Assembly: GCA_964619285.1 (NCBI GenBank)
Contig: CAZUCT010000012.1
Span: 1 to 47,682, forward strand
DNA length: 47,682 nucleotides
Direction: 5' to 3'
Source of the DNA: CALKCV01 sp964619285
Lineage (GTDB): Bacteria > Cyanobacteriota > Cyanobacteriia > Cyanobacteriales > Microcoleaceae
How positions within the stretch are numbered: position 1 is the first letter of the stretch; each line of letters begins with the position of its first letter. Below, piece after piece: positions 1 through 6,904 of this stretch. Under the pieces are notes generated by a model, which was given only the letters and a program-made list of their open reading frames with translations, had not been told where the DNA came from and did not search any database. A program made the position numbers and the translations under genes.

Positions 1-1346
1 TTAGAAGCGATCGCTTTTTCCCCACAGCTAACACCACAAATTGCTGCCAACAGCAACCAACTAATCGTATTAACTCTCAGGTCAAACAAAGTAACATCAA
101 ACATATTAAATAAAGTACAAGCCCCAAAAGCCACTAAATAACTGAAGAAAATTAAACGGTCTTGAGAATAGGGAATGGGGAATGGGGAATGGGAAAAGTT
201 TCCTTCTCCTTTGTCTTCTTCTTCCTCCCCCCTTTCCAAAGGAGGCCGGGGGGGAGCGAACAACAACAAAACTCCCCGGGCCAAAATCCAACCCACCCAA
301 CCGCAGAAAAACAGAGTAGCGGGCAGACCGGTTTCGCAGGCCAACATCAAGACCAAATTATGGGGATGACCCAACCAAAAATTCATCTTGGCCTCGTATA
401 GGGGCGTAAAATTCCTCAATCCCCAACCGGTTAAGGGACGTTCTCGGGTTAAGTCCCAGGCAAACTGCCACTGGGTGATTCTTAAGGAGGCCATCGGGCG
501 GTTGGGAAAGTAGCGATCGCTCAAACGGCCCCAAAAATAGACGGGAACGATGGCCCGCAACCATCCCCTCCCGGGCGGCGATCCAAAAGCTGCCCCAAAA
601 ACACTGGCAACGGCGGCGGCAACTAAACCTATTAACCAATACCAACCGAGATAAATTCCATAAGCAACAACGGCAAATATTGTTAATCCCCAAGCGTTGC
701 GAGAGTTGGTAAAAATTATCGCTATGCTGCTGCTTAATAGGACAAAAGTTAACAAAATAAATTGAGGATTTTGGGGAAATTTTGACTTAAATAATTGCCA
801 TTCTTCCAGCCACAATCCCAGAGTTAAAACCAAAACAATTACTAAGTAAATTGCTAGGGTGTTGGCATAGATAAACACCGATGCCATCCGACCTGGGGGG
901 TTGCCTCCAACCTCTAATACCCAACCTAATAAAAAGTGCAATTGGGGGGGAGTTGACCAGTTTAAAAATTGCTGCCCCAAACCCAAGATTAAAACTGGCA
1001 CCGAACCGATGGCGATCGCCCAAGAAAATTCTCTTAGTTTTTCGGTCGTTTTAATAATAGTGTTAAATGCCGCAAAAAAGAGAAAGAAAGGTAAAAAGTT
1101 CGTCAATCCCAGGAATGCTTCGAGGCGATCGCCTGCAAATAAGGCAATAAAGATTAACCAAATCGACAGAATAGCTAAAGCAATATTTACCGGTTTGCGA
1201 ATAATTTGGGAGCAATTTTGTTTCCCAGCAATAACGGTCGCCACTAACAAAATCAACGCTCCCCAAGTCGGCAAACTTGGAAATATTAGCAAGCCTATTC
1301 TAGCGTATTTCCAAGTTTTTTGTAATTGTTTTTCCCCTGGATTCAA
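1..1346 (-). CDS. O-antigen ligase (Wzy/WaaL-like) membrane protein, cut off at its C-terminus by the window edge
   Basis: An open frame runs without a stop from about 1379 down to the left edge, so the 3' end is missing. The translation is strongly hydrophobic with about ten membrane segments. It carries the O-antigen ligase region RPLTGWGLRNF followed by HPHNLVLMLACETGL, the conserved periplasmic loop and His-containing stretch of the Wzy_C family. Such proteins join or polymerise lipid-linked sugar chains at the outer face of the plasma membrane. No ATG precedes the first membrane segment. TTG at 1344-1346 is the best start I can find, without a clear ribosome binding site, and the frame closes at 1380-1382 inside a hairpin repeat array, so the natural start may be lost. 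CCCCATT-type heptamers at 171-195 are translated in frame as part of a polar insert near residue 390. Family call is good; exact substrate unknown. Confidence 0.75.
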   Translation of the reverse strand, partial: MNPGEKQLQKTWKYARIGLLIFPSLPTWGALILLVATVIAGKQNCSQIIRKPVNIALAILSIWLIFIALFAGDRLEAFLGLTNFLPFFLFFAAFNTIIKTTEKLREFSWAIAIGSVPVLILGLGQQFLNWSTPPQLHFLLGWVLEVGGNPPGRMASVFIYANTLAIYLVIVLVLTLGLWLEEWQLFKSKFPQNPQFILLTFVLLSSSIAIIFTNSRNAWGLTIFAVVAYGIYLGWYWLIGLVAAAVASVFGAAFGSPPGRGWLRAIVPVYFWGRLSDRYFPNRPMASLRITQWQFAWDLTRERPLTGWGLRNFTPLYEAKMNFWLGHPHNLVLMLACETGLPATLFFCGWVGWILARGVLLLFAPPRPPLERGEEEEDKGEGNFSHSPFPIPYSQDRLIFFSYLVAFGACTLFNMFDVTLFDLRVNTISWLLLAAICGVSCGEKAIAS

Positions 1347-1355
1347 GATTTTTAT

Positions 1356-1446
1356 GGTGCGCGATGCGCACCCTACTTTCTACTTTCTAGATGGTGCGCG
1401 GTGCGCACCCTAATTTCAATTAAAATTCTGGTGCGCGGTGCGCACC
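1356..1446. repeat. Three copies of a GGTGCGC/GCGCACC hairpin repeat
   Basis: Three 17-base units start at 1356, 1393 and 1430, spaced 37 bases apart. Each has 7-base arms GGTGCGC and GCGCACC around a three-base loop (GAT or GGT) and each is followed by CTA. They lie between yaaW and the O-antigen-ligase gene and touch the likely start region of the latter. Confidence 0.8.
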
Positions 1447-1452
1447 CTACTC

Positions 1453-1511
1453 GCAATTAGCAGTTAGCAATTAGCAGTTAGCAATTAGCAGTTAGCAATT
1501 AGCAATTAGCT
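1453..1511. repeat. Heptanucleotide tandem repeat, (TTAGCAA/TTAGCAG)n
   Basis: About eight near-perfect 7-base units, alternating TTAGCAA and TTAGCAG. They end just before the stop codon of the YaaW gene. The form matches the short tandemly repeated repetitive (STRR) sequences known from filamentous cyanobacteria. Confidence 0.85.
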
Positions 1512-1516
1512 ACAAA

Positions 1517-2362
1517 TTAAGCCAATTCCCAACATTCCTCAGAACGAATTAGACGAATTTGAGCTAAAGCAAAAATAGTAGGAATAATTCGACCGTAATT
1601 AGTAGAAACTGCTCTCCAACCGAGATCTGCTAAAAACCAAGTCCACATCATCGGCCCCAACAACCCTAACACGCTCCGGGCCGTCCCATAACGAGCGGCA
1701 CTGAGGGCCATTCCTCGCTTGGCCATGCTGACGGTCATCAGATTTTGAATTTGACTGGCTGCAGTGGCCCCACCTTTGATTAACGCTTCTTTGGCCACTT
1801 GATACTTGGCAAACTGAAGCGCACATTGGCGGGCCAACTGTTTCAAGAGTATGGGTTTAACTATAGAAGTAACGGCCAAAGCGCTGCCCCCTTTGACTAG
1901 CAAACCTAATGGGTTTTCCTTGGCAGCTTTCGGCAAATTGTCTGATAATGTTGAGTTTGAGAGCGATCGCTGCACTCCCAACGTTAAAACTTCTCGTTCC
2001 TCCGCAGGCAATTTCTTACAAGCGCGACCCATTAAATGCAAAAACACTTCTGCTTCTAGATCTGTGGTCGAGAGTTTCTGGGAGTAGGGAATTTTTAGAT
2101 AGCGACAGACTTTAATCAAAGCTTGTCTGTAGGTAACATTTTGGGTTTTGCCCCGCAATACCGTTACTCCATCGGCGGCCAAATAACGAAACCTCTGTTC
2201 GATGGCATCCAACCAAGCATCGCGATCGCGACTCTCTATATCTATGGGTTCGGGCGTCCCCAAGTAATCTAACGGGTTGAGCCCCTTACCGAAGAGCAGT
2301 TGCGTCAACTGTTGCAACTCTTCTTCGGTTGCCAGTTCCAGCGCTGTTCTTAATTCGTCCAC
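1517..2362 (-). CDS. YaaW-family protein
   Basis: This is a 281-residue protein resembling the YaaW family (sometimes labelled ubiquinol-cytochrome c chaperone-like), whose role is not established. The N-terminus, MDELRTALELATEEELQQL, is typical of the family. The middle (about residues 60-130) is polar and helical. The last third has hydrophobic stretches (SALAVTSIVKPILLK and LLGPMMWTWFLADLGW) suggesting membrane association. The GTG start follows GGAGG about ten bases upstream, which supports it. The gene ends next to heptamer repeats and is followed on the same strand by the O-antigen-ligase gene. Confidence 0.75.
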   Translation of the reverse strand: MDELRTALELATEEELQQLTQLLFGKGLNPLDYLGTPEPIDIESRDRDAWLDAIEQRFRYLAADGVTVLRGKTQNVTYRQALIKVCRYLKIPYSQKLSTTDLEAEVFLHLMGRACKKLPAEEREVLTLGVQRSLSNSTLSDNLPKAAKENPLGLLVKGGSALAVTSIVKPILLKQLARQCALQFAKYQVAKEALIKGGATAASQIQNLMTVSMAKRGMALSAARYGTARSVLGLLGPMMWTWFLADLGWRAVSTNYGRIIPTIFALAQIRLIRSEECWELA

Positions 2363-2418
2363 ATTCGGTGTCCTCCACTGCCTATTTTTCCGTATTCATA
2401 CCTTATTCTACTTCGGGA

Positions 2419-2484
2419 GTGGGGAATGGGGAATGGGAAATGGCGCAATTAACAATTAACAATTAGCAATTAACAATTAGCAAT
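2419..2484. repeat. STRR heptamers between yaaW and the FkbM gene
   Basis: GGGGAATGGGGAATGGG units are followed by CAATTAA/CAATTAG heptamers that run directly into the ATG at 2485. The FkbM gene therefore has no ordinary Shine-Dalgarno sequence in its last 30 upstream bases. Confidence 0.85.
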
Positions 2485-3576
2485 ATGTCTCATCCTCTCA
2501 AACTTTTATCCGAATTAAGATTAGCCCCACCTCAAGGCATAATTCATGTAGGAGCGAATGTCGGTCAAGAAATTTCTGCATACCGTTCCTCCGGCGCTCA
2601 AATTTGTTTGTATTTTGAACCCATACCCGCAGTTTTTGAAAAGCTTAAATCTAATTTAGAAAACATCCCCAATCATTATGCTTTACAAGAATTAATTTCC
2701 GATACCAATGATGAAGAAGTAGTTTTTAACATCACAAACAACAGTCTATCTTCGAGTATGTTTCCCCTGGGAAAACATTCGGTTTTATATCCACATATTA
2801 AATACGTTAATTCTTTAAAAATTAAAACCCAAACCCTAGAAAGTATCATCGAAAAACAATTTTCAGCTAACAAATTTGATGCTTTAATAATTGACGTTCA
2901 AGGGGCAGAATTAAAAGTGCTTAAGGGCGCAAAAAATTTATTAAAAAGTCAATTAACGTATGTCTATGCAGAAGTCAGCGAAGAGCCTTTATATGAAGGT
3001 GGTTGTACTTTTGATGAAGTAACGGCATTTCTCAAAAGTTACGGCTTTCGACTCAAAAACCTATCCATGAATTATAAAAACTGGGGAAACGCTCTCTATG
3101 TCAAAAACACTGCCAGACAAAAAAGTTTTCGCAAACCTCCCGGCAAAAACCTAGCTTTAAATAAACCGGCCAAGCAAAGTTCCGTGTCAAAATGGTCGAA
3201 ACCAAACGATGCTTCGGGAGGAGTTAACGGCATTAAAAATGGAAGTTTTGGTTTTCATACAGATACAGAAGTAAATCCTTGGTGGCAAGTCGATTTATTA
3301 GATGTTTATAAACTAACTGAAATCTGGGTTTATAACAGAGCGAACGCTCGTCCAGAACGCAGTCGAACTCTGAGAGTATTACTTTCCTTAGATGGTAACG
3401 ACTGGAAATTAGTTTATGCTCATAACCATAATGTCATCTTTGGAGGAATTGATACCGAACCTCTGAGAGTTTCTCTTGACTCTATAGCTGCCCGTTACGT
3501 TCGCCTGCAGTTAGCTGAAGAAAATTCCTTGCACTTAGATGAAGTGGAAGTTTATGGAGATATATTAGACCCATGA
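2485..3576 (+). CDS. FkbM-family methyltransferase fused to a discoidin-like (F5/8 type C, fucolectin-type) domain
   Basis: The protein has 363 residues. Residues about 10-205 form an FkbM methyltransferase: the SAM-binding strand GIIHVGANVGQE, then an acidic residue in YFEPIP, then DALIIDVQGAELKVLKG, all standard for the family. It probably O-methylates a sugar or other polar metabolite. Residues about 222-360 resemble a discoidin/tachylectin-type carbohydrate-binding domain: GKNLALNKPAKQSS at its start, PWWQVDL, and ARYVRLQL near the end. The domain pair suggests a methyltransferase brought to a glycan, which is inference. No signal peptide is visible, so it should act in the cytoplasm. The ATG directly abuts heptamer repeats. 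Confidence 0.85.
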   Translation: MSHPLKLLSELRLAPPQGIIHVGANVGQEISAYRSSGAQICLYFEPIPAVFEKLKSNLENIPNHYALQELISDTNDEEVVFNITNNSLSSSMFPLGKHSVLYPHIKYVNSLKIKTQTLESIIEKQFSANKFDALIIDVQGAELKVLKGAKNLLKSQLTYVYAEVSEEPLYEGGCTFDEVTAFLKSYGFRLKNLSMNYKNWGNALYVKNTARQKSFRKPPGKNLALNKPAKQSSVSKWSKPNDASGGVNGIKNGSFGFHTDTEVNPWWQVDLLDVYKLTEIWVYNRANARPERSRTLRVLLSLDGNDWKLVYAHNHNVIFGGIDTEPLRVSLDSIAARYVRLQLAEENSLHLDEVEVYGDILDP

Positions 3577-3712
3577 AAAGAACCAGAAACTTATCGCTTT
3601 TTGGGAATGGGGAATGGCTAATTGCTAATGGTTAAGATTAACAATTGACAATTGACAATTAGCATTCTACCCCAGTTAAAATCTAAAATCTAAACTTAAA
3701 ATCTAAAATCTA
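3575..3712. repeat. Composite repeat element followed by TAAAATC heptamers
   Basis: It begins with GAAAAGAACCAGAAACTTAT and CGCTTTTTG, then GGGAATGG units, GCTAATTGCTAATGGTTAAG and CAATTGA heptamers, and ends with TAAAATC units at about 3675-3712. The same order of modules appears, reversed, near 6481-6590, and in part at 35539 and 44138. Confidence 0.8.
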
Positions 3713-3817
3713 AACTTTATAAACTCTCTGTTTGCGAGGGCAGTTGTCAGTATAATAGAAGAGAGAGACGCACGGAGCGCTCGACCATGACAAACAACTA
3801 ACAACAAATCGACAACT

Positions 3818-5629
3818 ATGGCAAATTTCAGCGATGTGTCTCAAGACTACTGGGCAAAAACAGCAATCGAAAAACTAGCCGATGAAAATATAATCAGCGG
3901 CTACGAAGATGGAACTTTTAAACCCGATAGCCCCCTAACCCGGGCAGAATTTGCTGCCTTGCTTAATAAAGCTTTTCCCTCTAAACCCCCGATTAGAGAG
4001 GCGATCGAATTTACAGATGTCGCCTCAGACTATTGGGCAAAGGAAGTAATTCAAGAAGTTTATCGAAAAGGGTTCCTCACTGGTTACGAAGGCAAAATTT
4101 TTCTACCAGAACAAGAGATTCCCCGAGTACAAGTATTAGTTGCCTTAGCTAACGGGTTAGGTTATAAACCATCTCAATCCGCCGAAGAAACCCTCCAGAA
4201 GGTTTTTGAAGACGCAGCAGATGTTCCTGGTTATGGAATTTCATCGGTGGCAGCAGCAGCAGAGAAAAGCATAGTCGTCAATTATCCAAAGGTTGAAAAA
4301 CTGGAGCCAAACCGCAGCTCTACCCGAGCAGAAGTAGCTGCTTTTTTATCTCAAGCTTTGCTCCAAGAAGGCGATACTTCTTCAGTTTCAGATGAGTATA
4401 TTGTTGCGGTAGAAATTGAAGCGCCCCTGAAATGGAATGGGGAGTTACGAGGGGTGGCGATCGCCGATGACGGCAGCGATGTCTTATTTTCTGAGTCGGA
4501 GATAGAAGCAGCTTTGACCCAGTTAGCCGAACTAAACATTAATACGGTCTATCCCACCGTTTGGAACGGTCGCTACACTCTCTATCCCAGTCGGGAAATG
4601 GGAAGAATTGGCGAAGGTCAAGTGCATCCAAAATTGGTGGAGACTGGCGTAGAGACAACTTCCCTCGTCACCGCCATTACCAATCTTCTGACTGGTACCG
4701 AGAACCTACTCGGAGCGATCGATGACGTCCAACAAGAAATTCTCAGCAGCCAAAGCAAAGATTCTCTCGGAGAAATTGTGGCTCGCAAAGATGCCAAAAA
4801 CTTGGCTGTTATTGCCGATTTTAAAGGAGGCTTCCAGTTACAAGCTGATTCTAAATTAGCAGCAAACCGCCCTCATTGGTTGACCTGCCGCCAAGACAAA
4901 TCTCAAGTTGTCGAAGGAAAGGTGCGTGAAGATGATAAATATTGGCTTAATCCTTTCCATCCTCAAGTGCAGCAGTTCTTTTTACAGTTAGTAATTGAAA
5001 CTGTCAGCAATTACGATGTCGATGGGATTCAACTCAGTCAGTATTTCGGGTTGCCAGTAGAGTTTGGTTACGACGATTTTACCAAACAACTTTATCGCGA
5101 GGATAATTTAGGTCAGGAACCGCCGAACGATCCGAAAGATGAGGGTTGGGTTAAGTGGCGCGCAGGAAAACTTACCGATTTTATGAGGCAGGTTTTCTGG
5201 GTGGTTAAAGAATACAATCCCAACAGCATTATCTCTTTGTCTTCTATTCCTTATGAGGATGCTTATAACCAATATCTTCAAGATTGGAAGATGTGGGAGA
5301 GTATCGGTTTTGTTGAAGAGTTGTTAGTTCGAGTCGATGCAGAAAATCTCGAAGATTTTACTGCCGAGTTGGATAAACCAGAAGTGCAAAAAGCACTCAG
5401 AAATATTCCGGTTGCCGTCAGCATTTTTACGGGAACATCCGAAGTACCTGTGGAAGTTTCCCAAATCAAAGAACGAGTCGAAGCGGCGAGCGATCGCTCT
5501 TTTGCTGGCGTGTTTTTCCCAGATTACGACAGTTTCCGACTCTCGGCAACTGCCACGGAGGAAAGCAAGACAGAGTTCCTGGCAATTTTCCCAGAATTGC
5601 AGGATAGACCGACTGATACGATTGCTTAG
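3818..5629 (+). CDS. SLH-domain protein with a GH10-like (GHL10, PF02638-type) domain, active site apparently degenerate
   Basis: The protein has 603 residues. Three S-layer homology repeats occupy about residues 3-185 (for example FSDVSQDYWAKTAIEKLAD and EPNRSSTRAEVAAFLSQAL); such repeats bind cell-wall polymers. Residues about 205-595 form a glycoside-hydrolase-10-like TIM barrel: ELRGVAIADDGSDVLFS, NTVYPTVWNGRYTLYPS, YWLNPFHPQVQQF and VDGIQLSQYFGLPVEFGYD. In relatives I remember, the last motif reads DGIxFDDHFGLP; here the two Asp positions and the His are SQY, and an expected WFExGF reads DFKGGF, so it may bind sugar without cleaving it. The first residues look like SLH straight away, with no signal peptide, which is odd for a surface protein. 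Confidence 0.85.
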   Translation: MANFSDVSQDYWAKTAIEKLADENIISGYEDGTFKPDSPLTRAEFAALLNKAFPSKPPIREAIEFTDVASDYWAKEVIQEVYRKGFLTGYEGKIFLPEQEIPRVQVLVALANGLGYKPSQSAEETLQKVFEDAADVPGYGISSVAAAAEKSIVVNYPKVEKLEPNRSSTRAEVAAFLSQALLQEGDTSSVSDEYIVAVEIEAPLKWNGELRGVAIADDGSDVLFSESEIEAALTQLAELNINTVYPTVWNGRYTLYPSREMGRIGEGQVHPKLVETGVETTSLVTAITNLLTGTENLLGAIDDVQQEILSSQSKDSLGEIVARKDAKNLAVIADFKGGFQLQADSKLAANRPHWLTCRQDKSQVVEGKVREDDKYWLNPFHPQVQQFFLQLVIETVSNYDVDGIQLSQYFGLPVEFGYDDFTKQLYREDNLGQEPPNDPKDEGWVKWRAGKLTDFMRQVFWVVKEYNPNSIISLSSIPYEDAYNQYLQDWKMWESIGFVEELLVRVDAENLEDFTAELDKPEVQKALRNIPVAVSIFTGTSEVPVEVSQIKERVEAASDRSFAGVFFPDYDSFRLSATATEESKTEFLAIFPELQDRPTDTIA

Positions 5630-5649
5630 ATATAGCAGTTCGATTTCTT

Positions 5650-5697
5650 CGTAACGAGTACTCAAGAAAAAAGCTCTTTTCTCGAGTACTCGTTACG
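5650..5697 (+). terminator. Long hairpin downstream of the SLH/GH10-like gene
   Basis: Perfect 14-base arms CGTAACGAGTACTC (5650-5663) and GAGTACTCGTTACG (5684-5697), extended after one mismatch by AGAAAA/TTTTCT. It has no T-run after it, so it may be a repeat or processing hairpin rather than a classic terminator. The rest of 5630-5903 shows nothing recognisable. Confidence 0.55.
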
Positions 5698-5903
5698 ATA
5701 AACATTAAATACTGTACCTCATCCCAGACTTTTCCGATTTGTTGCGACTTGATATTAGGTAATGAAAATAACCTATTGCCAGCAAGATTCAACGATCGTT
5801 ATGACACTTTAATAACTAGCACAATCTATGACAATTAAATAACTAGCACAGCAAAAACCAGAAGTCTTTTTCAGCCATCTCGCCCGTCCATTCGCGTTAT
5901 CGC

Positions 5904-6146
5904 TTACTCCAGAGGTTCTAACTCCTGGGTAGATTGCCAACCGGGTATCCACAAACCCCGGTCTTTTAACTGTTTGGCATTTAGCCAAAATCTCGCGTTA
6001 GGATCGCAGGCAGCTACCATTTCGGCAAATACCCACTCGCCTTCGTTTTTGCGGTTTACTACTTGGAAATGCCGCCAACCCCAAGTTTTTTGAGTTGCCG
6101 TCCATTTGGAACCAACTAAATGAGGAAATTTTTGTTTTTTTGCCAT
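5904..6146 (-). CDS. Trp-rich small protein, TIGR02450 family
   Basis: An 80-residue basic, Trp-rich protein starting MAKKQKFPHLVGSKWTA, followed by TWGWRHFQVVNRK and a C-terminal LWIPGWQSTQELEPLE. Six tryptophans and this order of motifs match the TIGR02450 family, common in cyanobacteria and some proteobacteria; its function is not known. It has no signal peptide and is likely cytoplasmic. The ATG gives the full family length. It stands alone, facing the SLH gene across a hairpin. Confidence 0.75.
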   Translation of the reverse strand: MAKKQKFPHLVGSKWTATQKTWGWRHFQVVNRKNEGEWVFAEMVAACDPNARFWLNAKQLKDRGLWIPGWQSTQELEPLE

Positions 6147-6167
6147 TTTCTAATAGGTAATAGAGCT

Positions 6168-6255
6168 GTTCGTAGTAATCGATGAGCGCGATTTTAAAAG
6201 ATAAATCGCGCTCATCGATTTTAAAAGATAAATCGCTAAAGCGATTACTACGAAC
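6168..6255. repeat. Nested inverted-repeat element (88 bases)
   Basis: The outer arms GTTCGTAGTAATCG (6168-6181) and CGATTACTACGAAC (6242-6255) are perfect. Inside lie ATCGATGAGCGCGATTT (6178-6194) and its complement (6203-6219), plus a direct repeat of ATTTTAAAAGATAAATCGC. The outer arms resemble the TTCGTAGTAAT palindromes I recall as abundant in Oscillatoriales genomes. The stop codon of the GNAT remnant lies inside the right arm. Confidence 0.75.
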
Positions 6256-6480
6256 TTAAGTCTAAATGCATCTGGTTTCCTTCAGTAAAACCAAGATTAG
6301 CATAAAGCGGTTGAGCTAATGGGGCCCCATTGAGAATTGCCCGAGTGCAGCCAATGGATTTTAGATAAGCGATCGCCTCTCGAACCAGTTGACTGCCGAT
6401 ACCCCGATGTCGGTAAGATGCCTCCACATAAACCCCCCAGATGTAACCGTATCGCCGATATTCCGCAGCTAAAATATTGG
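6248..6480 (-). pseudogene. GNAT acetyltransferase, C-terminal fragment
   Basis: Reading down the minus strand gives about 75 residues: AAEYRRYGYIWGVYVEASYR, then HRGIGSQLVREAIAYLKSIG (the acetyl-CoA-binding R/Q-x-x-G-x-G/A motif), then ANGAPLAQPLYANLGF-like sequence and a TAG in the nested repeat. This is the C-terminal half of a GNAT acetyltransferase. The N-terminal half is absent: upstream of about 6480 the frame runs into heptamer repeats. It is unlikely to be functional. Confidence 0.7.
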
Positions 6481-6590
6481 GAATTGCTAATTGCTAATTG
6501 TCAATTGCTAATTGTTAACTGTTAATCCTAACCATTAGCGATTAGCCTGTCTTCAATTAGCAAAAAGCGATAAGTCTCTGGTTCTTTTCA
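6481..6590 (-). repeat. Composite heptamer repeat between two gene remnants
   Basis: Read on the minus strand it runs GAAAAGAACCAGAGACTTAT, CGCTTTTTG, GCTAAT units, GGTTAGGATTAACAG and then CAATTAG/CAATTGA heptamers. The same module order is seen on the plus strand at 3575-3665. It separates, and seems to have replaced parts of, the GNAT and Rpn-like genes. Confidence 0.75.
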
Positions 6591-6733
6591 AAGGTGACGT
6601 GCATCTGTATTGGTTCGAGGGTCAATTCTGTATTTAGAACTCGAACTTCTGGGGATTCAGTCCATAGCAACCAACCTGCAAAGTCACTGGGGTATTCTTC
6701 TGCTAAATACTTACAAATGTTGTCAGATTTCAC
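6557..6733 (-). pseudogene. Rpn/DUF4351-type nuclease, N-terminal fragment
   Basis: A GTG start at 6733, preceded by GGAGG 12 bases upstream, opens a 58-codon frame beginning VKSDNICKYLAEEYPSDFAG, then WLLWTESPEVRVLNTELTLE. This matches the start of cyanobacterial Rpn-family (PD-(D/E)XK, DUF4351-linked) proteins, which are normally some 200-300 residues long. After EPIQ the expected sequence is lost and the frame ends in the composite repeat. Family assigned from memory of the N-terminal pattern; truncation is clear. Confidence 0.6.
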
Positions 6734-6840
6734 GAGGCCATATTTCCTCCAAAAGTCTGTTACTATTTTAGCAGGCGATCGCTTCCAAAATCCCCACCAT
6801 TAATTCCCAGGATGAATTGGTAATCTAAAAACGCAGTTAA

Positions 6841-6871
6841 GAAACCCGGTTTTTGCAAAAAACCGGGTTTC
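6841..6871. repeat. AAACCCGGTTT palindromic repeat
   Basis: GAAACCCGGTTTTT, GC and AAAAAACCGGGTTTC form a near-perfect hairpin. Other members of the family lie at 10696, 11885, 14053, 15761-15912 and 19866. Here it sits 3' to the S9 peptidase gene and may also end its transcript. Confidence 0.8.
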
Positions 6872-6904
6872 ACCAGATACCGCTAGCTATGACTGCCAAC
6901 GGCA

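Noticed and set aside
901..1413. Plus-strand 170-codon frame
   Set aside because: It is antisense to the O-antigen-ligase-like gene, whose translation has family motifs; this one has none.
3732..3756. Promoter TTGCGA/TATAAT before the SLH gene
   Set aside because: The spacer is only 13 bases; TATAAT alone is too weak to call.
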